This document shows, piece by piece, positions 8,937 through 17,401 of a DNA stretch of 64,000 bases. The stretch's first letter is position 1. Every line of letters begins with the position of its first letter. This DNA comes from JBOFDK01 sp051646925 (GTDB lineage: Bacteria; Bacillota; Clostridia; Lachnospirales; Cellulosilyticaceae), in the NCBI GenBank assembly GCA_051646925.1, contig JBOFDK010000086.1, forward strand, positions 49,452 to 113,451. The letters run 5' to 3'. Position numbers and translations under genes: made by a program. The notes beneath the pieces were generated by a model. That model saw only the letters and a list, made by a program, of their open reading frames with translations, was not told where the DNA came from and did no database searches.

Positions 8937-9797
8937 TTATTTTTTATTTACCATATATGCAATATGTTCTACATATATTTTAGCAAGGTCTACATCACTC
9001 TTTTCATATAAACTACGACATCCTACTACATCTTCTATTTCATTAAAAAGATAATTTCCTTTTTTATCAATCAAAAAATCAATTCCTACACAATCACAGA
9101 ATAAATAATCTGTGATTGTTTTTATATGTTTTTTTAATTCATCATCTATTTTATACATAACTACACTTCCGCCTAATGAAAAATTTGAGCGAAAATCTGT
9201 TGTCGAAGTTCTTTTAATAGCCGCAACTGGCTTATTCCCCACTACAAACACTCTTACATCTACACCTGGCGCATCACACAACTCTTGTATTAGTATGTAT
9301 CGTCTTTTTATATCTTTTATAGTTTTGTCAAAATCTTTTTTGTTATCTACTTTAAATACCTCGTCCCCGCCATGCCCATCAATTGTTTTTATAACAACTG
9401 GATATTTAAATTCATTTTGATTATACTCTCCAAAATGTTTATCAAAAAAATAATTTTTTACTGAATGTACCCCTAGGCTGTTTATCATTTGATGAGCTTT
9501 GATTTTATCATTACCAATTTCTGTAACGTTAGCCGAATTAAATAACAATACTTGCATTTTTTCTAAATGATAACTAAGTAGCGTATCTCTTGACCTATTT
9601 ATGCAAAAAAATGGAACAGTATCATTATTTATCGTTTTTATATATAATTTATTTTCTTCTGTTCCAAATTGTATTTCTTGTCTAATTATCAAAGTTATAT
9701 CTAGCCTAGCCTCTTTTCCGCACGCAATAATATAATCCGCAAATTTTTTGTTTTTTTCTAAATCCCGCTCATCATAAATTAGCCATCCTTTAATCAT
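8937..9797 (-). CDS. RimK-like ATP-grasp ligase, second of a tandem pair
   Basis: A 286-residue ATP-grasp protein of the alpha-L-glutamate ligase (RimK) type, expected to join an amino acid to an acceptor carboxylate with ATP. It shows the glycine-rich loop in VIKTIDGHGGDEVFK (near 135), the hinge ILIQELCDAPGVDVRVFVVG, FRSNFSLGGS, and a C-terminal metal site reading FNEIEDVVG. Family members usually have an N where this has the D of EIED. It overlaps its paralogue by an ATGA stop/start, so the two are translationally coupled. Substrate is unknown; the N-terminal 100 residues are poorly conserved. Confidence 0.8.
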   Translation of the reverse strand: MIKGWLIYDERDLEKNKKFADYIIACGKEARLDITLIIRQEIQFGTEENKLYIKTINNDTVPFFCINRSRDTLLSYHLEKMQVLLFNSANVTEIGNDKIKAHQMINSLGVHSVKNYFFDKHFGEYNQNEFKYPVVIKTIDGHGGDEVFKVDNKKDFDKTIKDIKRRYILIQELCDAPGVDVRVFVVGNKPVAAIKRTSTTDFRSNFSLGGSVVMYKIDDELKKHIKTITDYLFCDCVGIDFLIDKKGNYLFNEIEDVVGCRSLYEKSDVDLAKIYVEHIAYMVNKK

Positions 9798-10708
9798 TTA
9801 TTACTCATCTCCTTTTTAATCCATTCAATAATTTTGTCTGCTACATTTACACCTGTACAATCTAAAATATTTTTAATATGAGCATTTGAATTAACTTCAC
9901 ATAGTACCGGTTTATTTTCTGGACCAAATAACAAATCTACACCTGCAAAATCAATTTCTAATTTTTCACATACTTTTAATGCTAATTCTTCAAAACTTTT
10001 CGGACACTCAGTATTTTCCATCGTTGCACCCGCTGTAACATTTGCTCTAAAATCTCCTTTTGAACGTCTAATCATAGCTGCAACTACTTGTCCACCTACC
10101 ACTTGAACTCTAATATCTTTTCCATAACTTGTTTGTATCATTTCTTGATATATATGTGGTATATATTTTAGTTCATTACGTTTTATTTCTAGTTCTAATC
10201 TATTATCGATTTTATACACTTGTTGCCCAAATGAACCAAAACACTCTTTTATTATAAATGGATACTGTAAAACTTTTTCAACTTGATCCATAAATAACTT
10301 TTCATTTCCATCTTTTGTTCCTTCAAAAACTAGCGGCGCAATAATTGTTGTAGGCATTGGAATATTTTGATTTTGTAGTTTTAAAAATGTAAGTGATTTA
10401 TCGTCGCAACATCTAATTACTTCTGAATTGTTAAAAAGTCTTAGCCCTTTATTTTCTAATTGCTGCGCAAGTTTTGTATCTTTATCCAAAAATAATACAA
10501 ACTCAGGTTTTTCATCTTCTAAACCTGTTACAAAACTATCTTTCGCTATTCCATACAGTATCTCATCTGTGTATTTTACTATTAATTTAATTTTGAATTT
10601 TTTTGCCGATTCTTTATACATATTAGTTAGTTCTTCAAATTTTTCACTTCGTAACCAACCATTTACTACAAGCCACGCTTTCATATTAAAATCATTGTTA
10701 GATTGCAT
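9794..10708 (-). CDS. RimK-like ATP-grasp ligase, first of a tandem pair
   Basis: A 304-residue paralogue of the next gene. The ATP-grasp features are FIIKECFGSFGQQVYKI (glycine-rich loop, near 150), IPHIYQEMIQTSYGKDIRVQ, FRANVTAGATMEN and the canonical metal-binding end VDLLFGPENKPVLCEVNSNA. Both proteins begin with a similar W-L-V-containing strand (KAWLVVNGWL here). The gene starts only about 20 bp beyond the stem-loop that follows queH. No precursor peptide, transporter or modifying enzyme is beside the pair, so a RiPP-type role is not supported. Function unknown beyond ATP-dependent ligation. Confidence 0.8.
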   Translation of the reverse strand: MQSNNDFNMKAWLVVNGWLRSEKFEELTNMYKESAKKFKIKLIVKYTDEILYGIAKDSFVTGLEDEKPEFVLFLDKDTKLAQQLENKGLRLFNNSEVIRCCDDKSLTFLKLQNQNIPMPTTIIAPLVFEGTKDGNEKLFMDQVEKVLQYPFIIKECFGSFGQQVYKIDNRLELEIKRNELKYIPHIYQEMIQTSYGKDIRVQVVGGQVVAAMIRRSKGDFRANVTAGATMENTECPKSFEELALKVCEKLEIDFAGVDLLFGPENKPVLCEVNSNAHIKNILDCTGVNVADKIIEWIKKEMSNK

Positions 10709-10726
10709 TTAAAATACTCCTTTATA

Positions 10727-10778
10727 TAAAAAAACTGTTCGCTTATCTTTTTAAGATAACGACAAACAGTTTTTTTTA
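10727..10778 (-). terminator. Stem-loop terminator after queH
   Basis: Arms AACTGTT/AACAGTT and TTATCTT/AAGATAA enclose a short loop, and the minus strand ends in a T run. It lies between the queH stop and the first ATP-grasp start, only about 20 bp from the latter, leaving no room for a normal promoter downstream of it. Confidence 0.7.
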
Positions 10779-10793
10779 TTTTTATTTTTTTGT

Positions 10794-11426
10794 CTATTTT
10801 TCGCTTGAACTTAATGCTTCAGCTTTTGAATACGAACAACCACAGTACGCTTGCCTATACAGACCATATATTTCACTTAATCCTACCGACGCTTTATAAC
10901 CATCTTTTTTCTTGAAATCTGAATTTAAATAAGGCACTTCATATTTTTTAGCTAACATGTCTCCAATTTCATTTAATTTTTCTGCATTTTTCATAGGACT
11001 AATTGATAACGTTGTTGTGAAATAATCAAAATTATTACTCTTTGCATAACGCGCTGTTTCTTCAAGACGCAGTTTATAACAAGCTTCACACCTTGCTCCG
11101 CCTTCTTTACACATCGCTAGAGGCTTTGCCATTTGATGAAATAATTTTACATCATAATTTCCTTGAACAAATTTTACTGGGTATTTAGTTGGAATTTGTT
11201 CAATAAGCCTTTGTTGTTCTTGTGCACGTTTATTATATTCATCTTTGTCATCAATATTTGGATTATAATAAAAAACCGTTAATAAAAAATGTTCCGATAA
11301 ATATTGTATAACATATGTGCTACATGGTGCACAACAACTGTGTAAACATAACTTTGGTACAGTATTTTCTTTTGTTATTTTTTCTATGGTCTGTTCCATT
11401 TTTTTTTGATAATTTTCTTTTTTCAC
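10794..11426 (-). CDS. queH: Epoxyqueuosine reductase QueH
   Basis: Performs the last step of queuosine tRNA modification, an iron-dependent alternative to QueG. The 210 residues have the family's cysteine sites: LCLHSCCAPCSTYV at the N-terminus, EGGARCEACYKLRL in the middle and QAYCGCSYS near the C-terminus, plus the SISPMKN segment. The longest ORF starts with GTG (11426) behind a weak site; an in-frame ATG follows 10 codons later, so the exact start is uncertain. It is monocistronic between a terminator and the dehydrogenase gene. Confidence 0.9.
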   Translation of the reverse strand: MKKENYQKKMEQTIEKITKENTVPKLCLHSCCAPCSTYVIQYLSEHFLLTVFYYNPNIDDKDEYNKRAQEQQRLIEQIPTKYPVKFVQGNYDVKLFHQMAKPLAMCKEGGARCEACYKLRLEETARYAKSNNFDYFTTTLSISPMKNAEKLNEIGDMLAKKYEVPYLNSDFKKKDGYKASVGLSEIYGLYRQAYCGCSYSKAEALSSSEK

Positions 11427-11493
11427 ATTCCCAGCTCTTTCTATCTGTCTATTTTTATGTCTTTTTTTATGTCTTTTATCTAGCTATAGTGTA

Positions 11494-12447
11494 TTATACT
11501 ATTCTATTGCGCTCTTCTTCGTTAAAAAATGCAAGAACATTTTTAACCACTTCGTCTACAAGTAGTTTTCTAGCCTCTATACTCGCCCATGCAATATGTG
11601 GTGTAACAAACCATTTTTCTTTATCTACACTATAAAGTGGATGATTTGCTTGTATAGGTTCTTGTTCTAATACATCTAGTGCCGCACCACTTATTAAATT
11701 TTCTTTTAATGCACGCGCTAAATCATCTTCTTTAATAATACCGCCTCGCCCAAGATTCATCAGAATCGCTGTTTTTTTCATTTGACTAATTTGTTCATAA
11801 CCTATTAAATTTTTTGTTCTTTCATTTAATGGTGCATGAATTGATAAAATATCACTCTCTTTTAATAACGTCTCTAAATCAACGCTTGGATAAGGCTGGT
11901 CTGCATTTTTTCCTGATGTTGAATAGTAAATTACTCTGCATCCAAAAGCGCTTGCAAGACGTGCTACTTCCTGACCAATAGCGCCCATTGCAACAATTCC
12001 CCATGTTTTACCTTTAATTTCATTAAAAGGTCTTCCTATATAACCAAATGTTTCACTATCTGCATATTCTTTACTTTTTACGTACTTATCATAAAAACTA
12101 AGTTGCTCACACAAATTAAATAGCATCGCAAAAGTATGCTGAGCTACACTATCAGTCGAATATCCCGCAACGTTAGCAACAGCTATATTAGCTTTTTTTG
12201 CATACTCTAAATCTATATTGTTATATCCGGTCGCGAACAATGCTATAATTTTTAATTTTTTTGCATCTTTTAAATTTTCAGCATTTAGCTGTACTTTATT
12301 TAAAAGAATAACATCCGCATCTTTTATACGCTCTACTACACATTCTTCTGGCGTTAATTGGTAAGTCGTAACATCTCCCAAAGCATTTAATACCGTTAAA
12401 TCTATATCATCTCCAAGTGTTTTTGCATCTAATACTACTATATTCAT
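11494..12447 (-). CDS. D-isomer-specific 2-hydroxyacid dehydrogenase
   Basis: An NADH-dependent oxidoreductase of the glycerate/lactate dehydrogenase family, 317 residues. The Rossmann motif is GIVAMGAIGQEVARLASAFG (about 150-169). The catalytic Arg region is LNLGRGG-like (MNLGRGGIIKEDDLARAL), the Glu is in LDVLEQEP, and the His is in FVTPHIAWAS. Family position suggests hydroxypyruvate or related short 2-keto acids, but the substrate cannot be fixed. Ribosome site AGGAGG. It follows the Tim44-like gene by 12 bp and may share its transcript. Confidence 0.9.
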   Translation of the reverse strand: MNIVVLDAKTLGDDIDLTVLNALGDVTTYQLTPEECVVERIKDADVILLNKVQLNAENLKDAKKLKIIALFATGYNNIDLEYAKKANIAVANVAGYSTDSVAQHTFAMLFNLCEQLSFYDKYVKSKEYADSETFGYIGRPFNEIKGKTWGIVAMGAIGQEVARLASAFGCRVIYYSTSGKNADQPYPSVDLETLLKESDILSIHAPLNERTKNLIGYEQISQMKKTAILMNLGRGGIIKEDDLARALKENLISGAALDVLEQEPIQANHPLYSVDKEKWFVTPHIAWASIEARKLLVDEVVKNVLAFFNEEERNRIV

Positions 12448-12459
12448 AAAAAAACCTCC

Positions 12460-13386
12460 TTAGTTTTGTGAAATCACTTCTATTTCTGATAATAGCCAAT
12501 CAAAATCACCTTTTGTTACTATGCTATCACAATATTCACATCTGCCTGCTTGATTAATCGATAAATTTGCACCACAGTTTGGACACGCTATTGCTTCTAC
12601 ATGACTATTTTTTGTTTTTGTACCTATTTTACGCATCATCTTCCATTTGTAATGCATATAAATTGTTTTATTTTTATCACCTTTTATAACTTTGTTTGTT
12701 ACATCATCTACGATATAGTCCACAAATTTCGCCTTAATAGAAACATCTAAATATTCAAACTCTCCTATAGCCTCATATTTTAATACTTCTGTATCAACAA
12801 TAGCTATATCTTCTATTTTATTTGTTCGTTTATTTGCAATATATTGATCTAATTGCATTTTATGTGTATTAAAAAGTGCATCTGTTTCAAAAGGTCTTAC
12901 TTCTTCCCATTTTTTGTCCATCCATGCTAGTTGTAGTCTCATAAACATATTATTTACTTTGCCAACCATCATTTGTTCTGAAAACTCTGGATCTTTTTGT
13001 AATAATATTTTTATACTTTCGTTATGTTTATTCATAACCATGCCATATTGATTATTTACAGGCATTGCCATTCTTGAATTCTGTTGTTTGTTTTTCCCTA
13101 ATAAATAAACAACGACAGCTATAACTAATATAACTATAATTATTGCTGGTTGATTAAAAATGAACCTCATTAGCCAATAAATTGTATAAAAATCAAAACT
13201 GCTGCTATAGCTGCTATTTCCTCCATAACTACCATTACCATAATTTGTATTTCCAGCATTGTAGTCTACGCTATTTCCTACATCAGCGTACGTATGAGAT
13301 ATGCAGCAACTATATATAAAAGCAATTATACATATATTTAATATAATTTTGAATACTTTTGGATGCCTTACTATTATTTTATCCAA
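12460..13386 (-). CDS. Membrane protein with Tim44-like domain and zinc ribbon
   Basis: I place the start at TTG 13386, which has AAAGGAG eight bases upstream and gives a clean signal peptide ending SCCISHTYA. A longer reading from 13458 would overlap the SPFH gene. The protein has about 308 residues. A Gly/Ser/Asn/Tyr-rich stretch follows the signal, then a membrane helix (PAIIIVILVIAVVVYLLG), a Tim44-like domain (MFMRLQLAWMDKKWEEVRPF, with TDALF) and a C-terminal zinc ribbon (CPNCGANL...CEYCDS). It lies 13 bp downstream of the SPFH gene. A similar pairing (YdjG/YdjH with YdjI) acts in Bacillus membrane stress; that link is inference. Confidence 0.7.
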   Translation of the reverse strand: MDKIIVRHPKVFKIILNICIIAFIYSCCISHTYADVGNSVDYNAGNTNYGNGSYGGNSSYSSSFDFYTIYWLMRFIFNQPAIIIVILVIAVVVYLLGKNKQQNSRMAMPVNNQYGMVMNKHNESIKILLQKDPEFSEQMMVGKVNNMFMRLQLAWMDKKWEEVRPFETDALFNTHKMQLDQYIANKRTNKIEDIAIVDTEVLKYEAIGEFEYLDVSIKAKFVDYIVDDVTNKVIKGDKNKTIYMHYKWKMMRKIGTKTKNSHVEAIACPNCGANLSINQAGRCEYCDSIVTKGDFDWLLSEIEVISQN

Positions 13387-13399
13387 TATACCTACTCCT

Positions 13400-14563
13400 T
13401 TATACTTTTGTTCCACATTCATTACAAAACTTAGCATTATTTTCAAGTTTCGTTCCACATTCCATACAAAATTTAGATTTTGGAATAATTACTTCCACTT
13501 TCGTCCCACATTCATTACAAAATTTGGCTGTTTCAGGAACCGATACCCCACATTTTTGGCAGTTTAGCATTTCATTTGTAGTCATCTTATTTGTATTTTC
13601 TACTGTTGGTTGTACTATATTAGGTTTTACTGCTTCTGCTTCTGCTTCTGCTTGTGCTTGTGCTTGAGTTTGCATTTGGGATTGTGTTTGAGTTTGTTCT
13701 TTTATGCCGTTTGCAAAAGCACCGCCCATATGAACTCCCATCCCTAGCCCCATTCCTCCTTGAATCATAGCATTTAAACCATCATTCTCTGCTGATTTTT
13801 CCATAATATCAAGTTGTCTCAGCGTATGAATACGACGAAGTTTTTCATCATCAATACTTCCTTTCATCGTCATACTTGTTAATTCTTTTAATGCTTTTTC
13901 AATTTCTTCTGGTAATGAAATATTACCTATCGTAAACTGATTTAATTGAACGCCTAAATACTCAAAAGATTTTTTTGCATCTTCAATCATTTGTTCACTA
14001 AGTTCTTTGTACTGTGATGCTAACTGCGCTACTGTCAAATTTAAACTTCCAACTGCATCACTAAAATTTGTTATTATAAATGCTTTTAGCTGTTCACTAA
14101 TTGTTTCTTTTGTATATGTTGTATTTGTACTAGATATTTGCCCAATAAATTTAGCTGGATCTTTAATATTAAATGTATATGTACCATAAGCTCTTATCTG
14201 TACTTGCCCAAACTGGCGATCTTCAATCCATATTGGTGTTTGTGTACCCCATTTATTATTTAACATTTCTTTTGTATTAACAAAAAATACATCTGATTTA
14301 AATGGCGACTTAAAGCCAAATGCCCATCCTTTTAAATCACCTAGAACAGGTAAATTATCTGTTTCTAATTTATGTGTTCCCGGTAAAAAAACATCTGCTA
14401 TTTCACCTTTTTCCACAAAAACAGCCACTTGCCCAGGTCTTACTATAAGTTGCGCACCGTACTGAATTTCTTGATCTTCCATAGGGTACATATATACTAA
14501 TGTATTTTGTGTATTATCTATCCACTGTATTATATCGAGCAACTGTTTTTTAAAAAACCCCAT
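13400..14563 (-). CDS. SPFH-domain protein with C-terminal tandem zinc ribbons (YdjI-like)
   Basis: A 387-residue membrane-associated scaffold of the YdjI/virion-core type. The SPFH domain covers roughly 30-260 (YGAQLIVRPGQVAVFVEKGE, LPGTHKLETDNLP, AYGTYTFNI). A Gly/Met-rich stretch and a low-complexity Gln/Ala/Glu run (about 285-315) follow. Four CxxC knuckles at the end (CQKCG, FCNECG, FCMECG, FCNECG) form two zinc ribbons, and their DNA is visibly repeated. In Bacillus, YdjI recruits a PspA protein to membranes. No PspA is adjacent here. Start ATG with AAGGAGG. Confidence 0.8.
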   Translation of the reverse strand: MGFFKKQLLDIIQWIDNTQNTLVYMYPMEDQEIQYGAQLIVRPGQVAVFVEKGEIADVFLPGTHKLETDNLPVLGDLKGWAFGFKSPFKSDVFFVNTKEMLNNKWGTQTPIWIEDRQFGQVQIRAYGTYTFNIKDPAKFIGQISSTNTTYTKETISEQLKAFIITNFSDAVGSLNLTVAQLASQYKELSEQMIEDAKKSFEYLGVQLNQFTIGNISLPEEIEKALKELTSMTMKGSIDDEKLRRIHTLRQLDIMEKSAENDGLNAMIQGGMGLGMGVHMGGAFANGIKEQTQTQSQMQTQAQAQAEAEAEAVKPNIVQPTVENTNKMTTNEMLNCQKCGVSVPETAKFCNECGTKVEVIIPKSKFCMECGTKLENNAKFCNECGTKV

Positions 14564-14615
14564 ATTACCGCCTCCTTATATTTATCTATTAATAAATACT
14601 TTATATATTTATTAT

Positions 14616-14653
14616 AAAAAAAGCGTTTCATATTACAAGAAACGCTTTTTTTT
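14616..14653 (-). terminator. Terminator after the M29 aminopeptidase gene
   Basis: Inverted repeat AAAGCGTTTC/GAAACGCTTT with a 9-nt loop, flanked by A and T runs, so it works in either direction. It lies just after the aminopeptidase stop and before the SPFH gene start. Confidence 0.85.
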
Positions 14654-14663
14654 ATTAATTTAT

Positions 14664-15896
14664 TTAAAATGCCCAGTTTCCTGCTTTTAAAATATAAAAC
14701 TTCTCACCTGTTTCTGTCTCTGCTTCAATATCAAGTTTTGTGCTACCTACCATAAAATCTACATGTGTTAATGATGTATTTGCTCCAACTTGTTCTAGTT
14801 GCTCTTTTGACATTTCTGTACCACCCTCAATATTATCTGGGTAAGCACTTCCTATAGCGAAATGACATGATGCATTTTCATCAAATAACGTATTGTAAAA
14901 AATAGTATCTGTATTTGATACTGGTGAATCATCTGGAACAACTGCTACTTCTCCTAAATAATGTGAACCTTCATCTGTTCCAATTAATTCTTTTAACGTT
15001 TCATATCCTTCTTTTGCTGTAAAATCTACAATACGTCCATCTTTAAATGTTAGTGTAAATTCATTAATAAGATTTCCACCGTAGCTAAGTGGTAATGTAG
15101 ACGCTAACACACCGTTAACACCGTATTTTGCTGGCATAGTAAATGCTTCTTCTGTTGGCATATTCGCAACATAGTATGTTCCAAGCTTATTTTTACTACC
15201 TCCGCCTACCCATATATGGTTTTTTGGTAACTCTACATGAAGGTCCGTACCTGGCGCTACATAATGAAGCTTTTTAATTTTTTTATTAGTTAAATATGTT
15301 GTTCTTTTTTCTAAATTATCTGTATGCTCTTGCCATGCTGCTACTGGATTTTCTTCATATATACGTGTTGCTATAAAAATTTTATCCCATAATTTTTCCA
15401 TAGCTTCTTCTTCAGTTTTAGCTTCTGGAAATACTTTCATACTCCAAGCAGCTGTCGGAATAGAAACAACACACCATGCTACATCACCATTTTGAATAAA
15501 ACGTCTAAACGGCTCTAAAGCTTGACTTGCTGTCTTTTGCATAGTTCCAATTCTTTTTGGATTTACTTCTTTTAGTAAATCTGGATTTGATGCTGATATA
15601 GATATAAATGCACAGTTTTTTTCAGCAAGTGTCTTTTTACCTTCTGCTACCCATTCTGGGTATTCTAAAAAACATTCATCTGGTGCTTTCATATATGTTA
15701 TTTTTGATAATTCTTCATCTACATAATCGACAAATACTTTTTTTGCACCACGCTCATAAGCATAGTTTGTTAACATTCTAGCAAATTCTGCTGTTTGTAT
15801 AGGTGATGTAATCATTAAATATTGTCCCTCTTGGATGTTTACACCAACTTCTACAACTAATTTTGCATATTTGTTCATATTGTTTTGTATGTTCAT
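14664..15896 (-). CDS. M29 family aminopeptidase (AmpS-like)
   Basis: A cytosolic metallo-aminopeptidase of 410 residues, the usual length. N-terminal NMNKYAKLVVEVGVNIQEGQ is typical. Candidate metal-site segments are LINEFTLTFKDGRI, the conserved GEVAVVPDDSPVSNTDTIFY, NTLFDENASCHFAIGSAYP and LTHVDFMVGS near the end. The family binds two divalent ions through such Glu/His/Asp residues. Ribosome site AGGAGTG. Monocistronic, bounded by a terminator downstream. Confidence 0.92.
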   Translation of the reverse strand: MNIQNNMNKYAKLVVEVGVNIQEGQYLMITSPIQTAEFARMLTNYAYERGAKKVFVDYVDEELSKITYMKAPDECFLEYPEWVAEGKKTLAEKNCAFISISASNPDLLKEVNPKRIGTMQKTASQALEPFRRFIQNGDVAWCVVSIPTAAWSMKVFPEAKTEEEAMEKLWDKIFIATRIYEENPVAAWQEHTDNLEKRTTYLTNKKIKKLHYVAPGTDLHVELPKNHIWVGGGSKNKLGTYYVANMPTEEAFTMPAKYGVNGVLASTLPLSYGGNLINEFTLTFKDGRIVDFTAKEGYETLKELIGTDEGSHYLGEVAVVPDDSPVSNTDTIFYNTLFDENASCHFAIGSAYPDNIEGGTEMSKEQLEQVGANTSLTHVDFMVGSTKLDIEAETETGEKFYILKAGNWAF

Positions 15897-15964
15897 TTTT
15901 ACTCACTCCTATGTTTTGATTATTATTTAGTTAGTTACTATGATTATTTATTGTTATTTAGCCT

Positions 15965-17401
15965 TCAATCTTTAATCGTTGCATCTTTAATCCGACTAGC
16001 TTTATGCACATGGTATATTGGCAATTCTAAGATTACCTTAGTTCCTAGTCCTTCTGTACTTTTTATATCTATTTTACCTTCATGTAATAGCATCAGATGT
16101 TTAACAATCGTAAGTCCTATACCACTGCCCTCAAACTGTTCTCGACTTTTGTCACCTCTATACATTCGTTCAAAAATATATGGCAAATCATCTTTTGCAA
16201 TACCTATTCCTGTATCCATTACACTAATAAACATTTTTTTTCCATCAATTAATGTAGAGACTTTAATACTTCCTGTTTTTGTAAATTTAAAAGCATTCGA
16301 AAGAATATTCATTAAAATTTGTTTAATAGCACTAGAATCTCCTAATACCATAATTCTATCTGTTATGTGAATATCTAGATTATATTCAATTTTTCGCTCT
16401 TTTGCAACAATTTTAAAAGCATTATAAACTTCTTTTACACATGTATTTATATGCATTTCTTCACATTTAATAGTCGTTCTATCTTCTTCTATGTTTTTTA
16501 ATTTATCAAGATTATTAAGTAAACTTCCAAAACGTAATACTTCTTGGTACAGTACTTCCATTTGATCATCATCAATCGGATAAATACCGTCAATCATAGC
16601 CTCTAAATTACTTTGTAAAATATGCAACGGTGTTCTTATTTCATGTGATACATCCGAAATTAATTTTTTACGTAGCGTATCTTGTTGTTCAAGTTTTTGC
16701 GCTAAATAATTCATACTATATCGTAAATTTTCAAGTTCTATAATTCTGCTATGTTTTTTATAACGCGCTGTATATTTTCCCTCAGCTAAATCTACTGATG
16801 TTTTGGCAATCGCATAAATAGGTTTTGTTACAAGTCTTGTAATATATCCACCTATCAAAATAAAGCAAACAATCGCAATCATACCACTACCTATAATGCT
16901 TCTATTTATATTCGTCTGAAATAAAATATCATCTTTTGATAGTAAAAACGATGGAAAGTATATAATACGAACATATCCAGCTATTCTATTATCTTTATCA
17001 TAAATTGGTAAGTCTTTCGTTGTCAGTTTTCTTTCTTGTTGCTTCTGCAATGGTCGTCCATATAATAATGGATATTCTAATGCATTTACTTTATTTATTA
17101 GTTCTTGCTCTGTCATTCCATTAATAAGATTTTTTTCGTTATCTAAAATAGCAATGCAAAAATTACCAATTTGAGCTTGATTCATTAGTTGCGCCAGTGG
17201 TAATTGTTTTAAATCGCCACGTTCTTTATAGCTTTGTTCTAAATGCTCTACCATCACTGTACTTGCTTTTTGTATATTATGTTCTATATACTGTTCAAAC
17301 TGCTCGCGAATTGTTAAATTAACAGCTAGTGACGTAAGTATGATAGTTATTATTCCTGTACATATCAACAACGAAAAAAGCTGTTTTCGCATTGATATCA
17401 T
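15965..17401 (-). CDS. Sensor histidine kinase (HAMP, HisKA, HATPase)
   Basis: A 478-residue membrane kinase. Membrane helix one is near 8-30, an extracellular sensor of about 130 residues follows, and helix two (MIAIVCFILIGGYITRLV) is near 175. A HAMP domain comes next, then HisKA with the phospho-His in ISDVSHEIRTPLH (near 250). The HATPase region has N box ILMNILSNAFKFT, DTGIGIA and GSGIGLTIVKHL. The start overlaps the regulator stop as ATGA, so the pair is coupled. The signal is unknown. It is similar in its kinase core to the second kinase of this window. Confidence 0.93.
   Translation of the reverse strand: MISMRKQLFSLLICTGIITIILTSLAVNLTIREQFEQYIEHNIQKASTVMVEHLEQSYKERGDLKQLPLAQLMNQAQIGNFCIAILDNEKNLINGMTEQELINKVNALEYPLLYGRPLQKQQERKLTTKDLPIYDKDNRIAGYVRIIYFPSFLLSKDDILFQTNINRSIIGSGMIAIVCFILIGGYITRLVTKPIYAIAKTSVDLAEGKYTARYKKHSRIIELENLRYSMNYLAQKLEQQDTLRKKLISDVSHEIRTPLHILQSNLEAMIDGIYPIDDDQMEVLYQEVLRFGSLLNNLDKLKNIEEDRTTIKCEEMHINTCVKEVYNAFKIVAKERKIEYNLDIHITDRIMVLGDSSAIKQILMNILSNAFKFTKTGSIKVSTLIDGKKMFISVMDTGIGIAKDDLPYIFERMYRGDKSREQFEGSGIGLTIVKHLMLLHEGKIDIKSTEGLGTKVILELPIYHVHKASRIKDATIKD

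Noticed and set aside
13387..13458. Extended N-terminus of the Tim44-like protein from 13458
   Set aside because: It would overlap the SPFH coding end by 59 bp, lacks a ribosome site and buries the signal peptide; TTG 13386 has AAAGGAG at good spacing.
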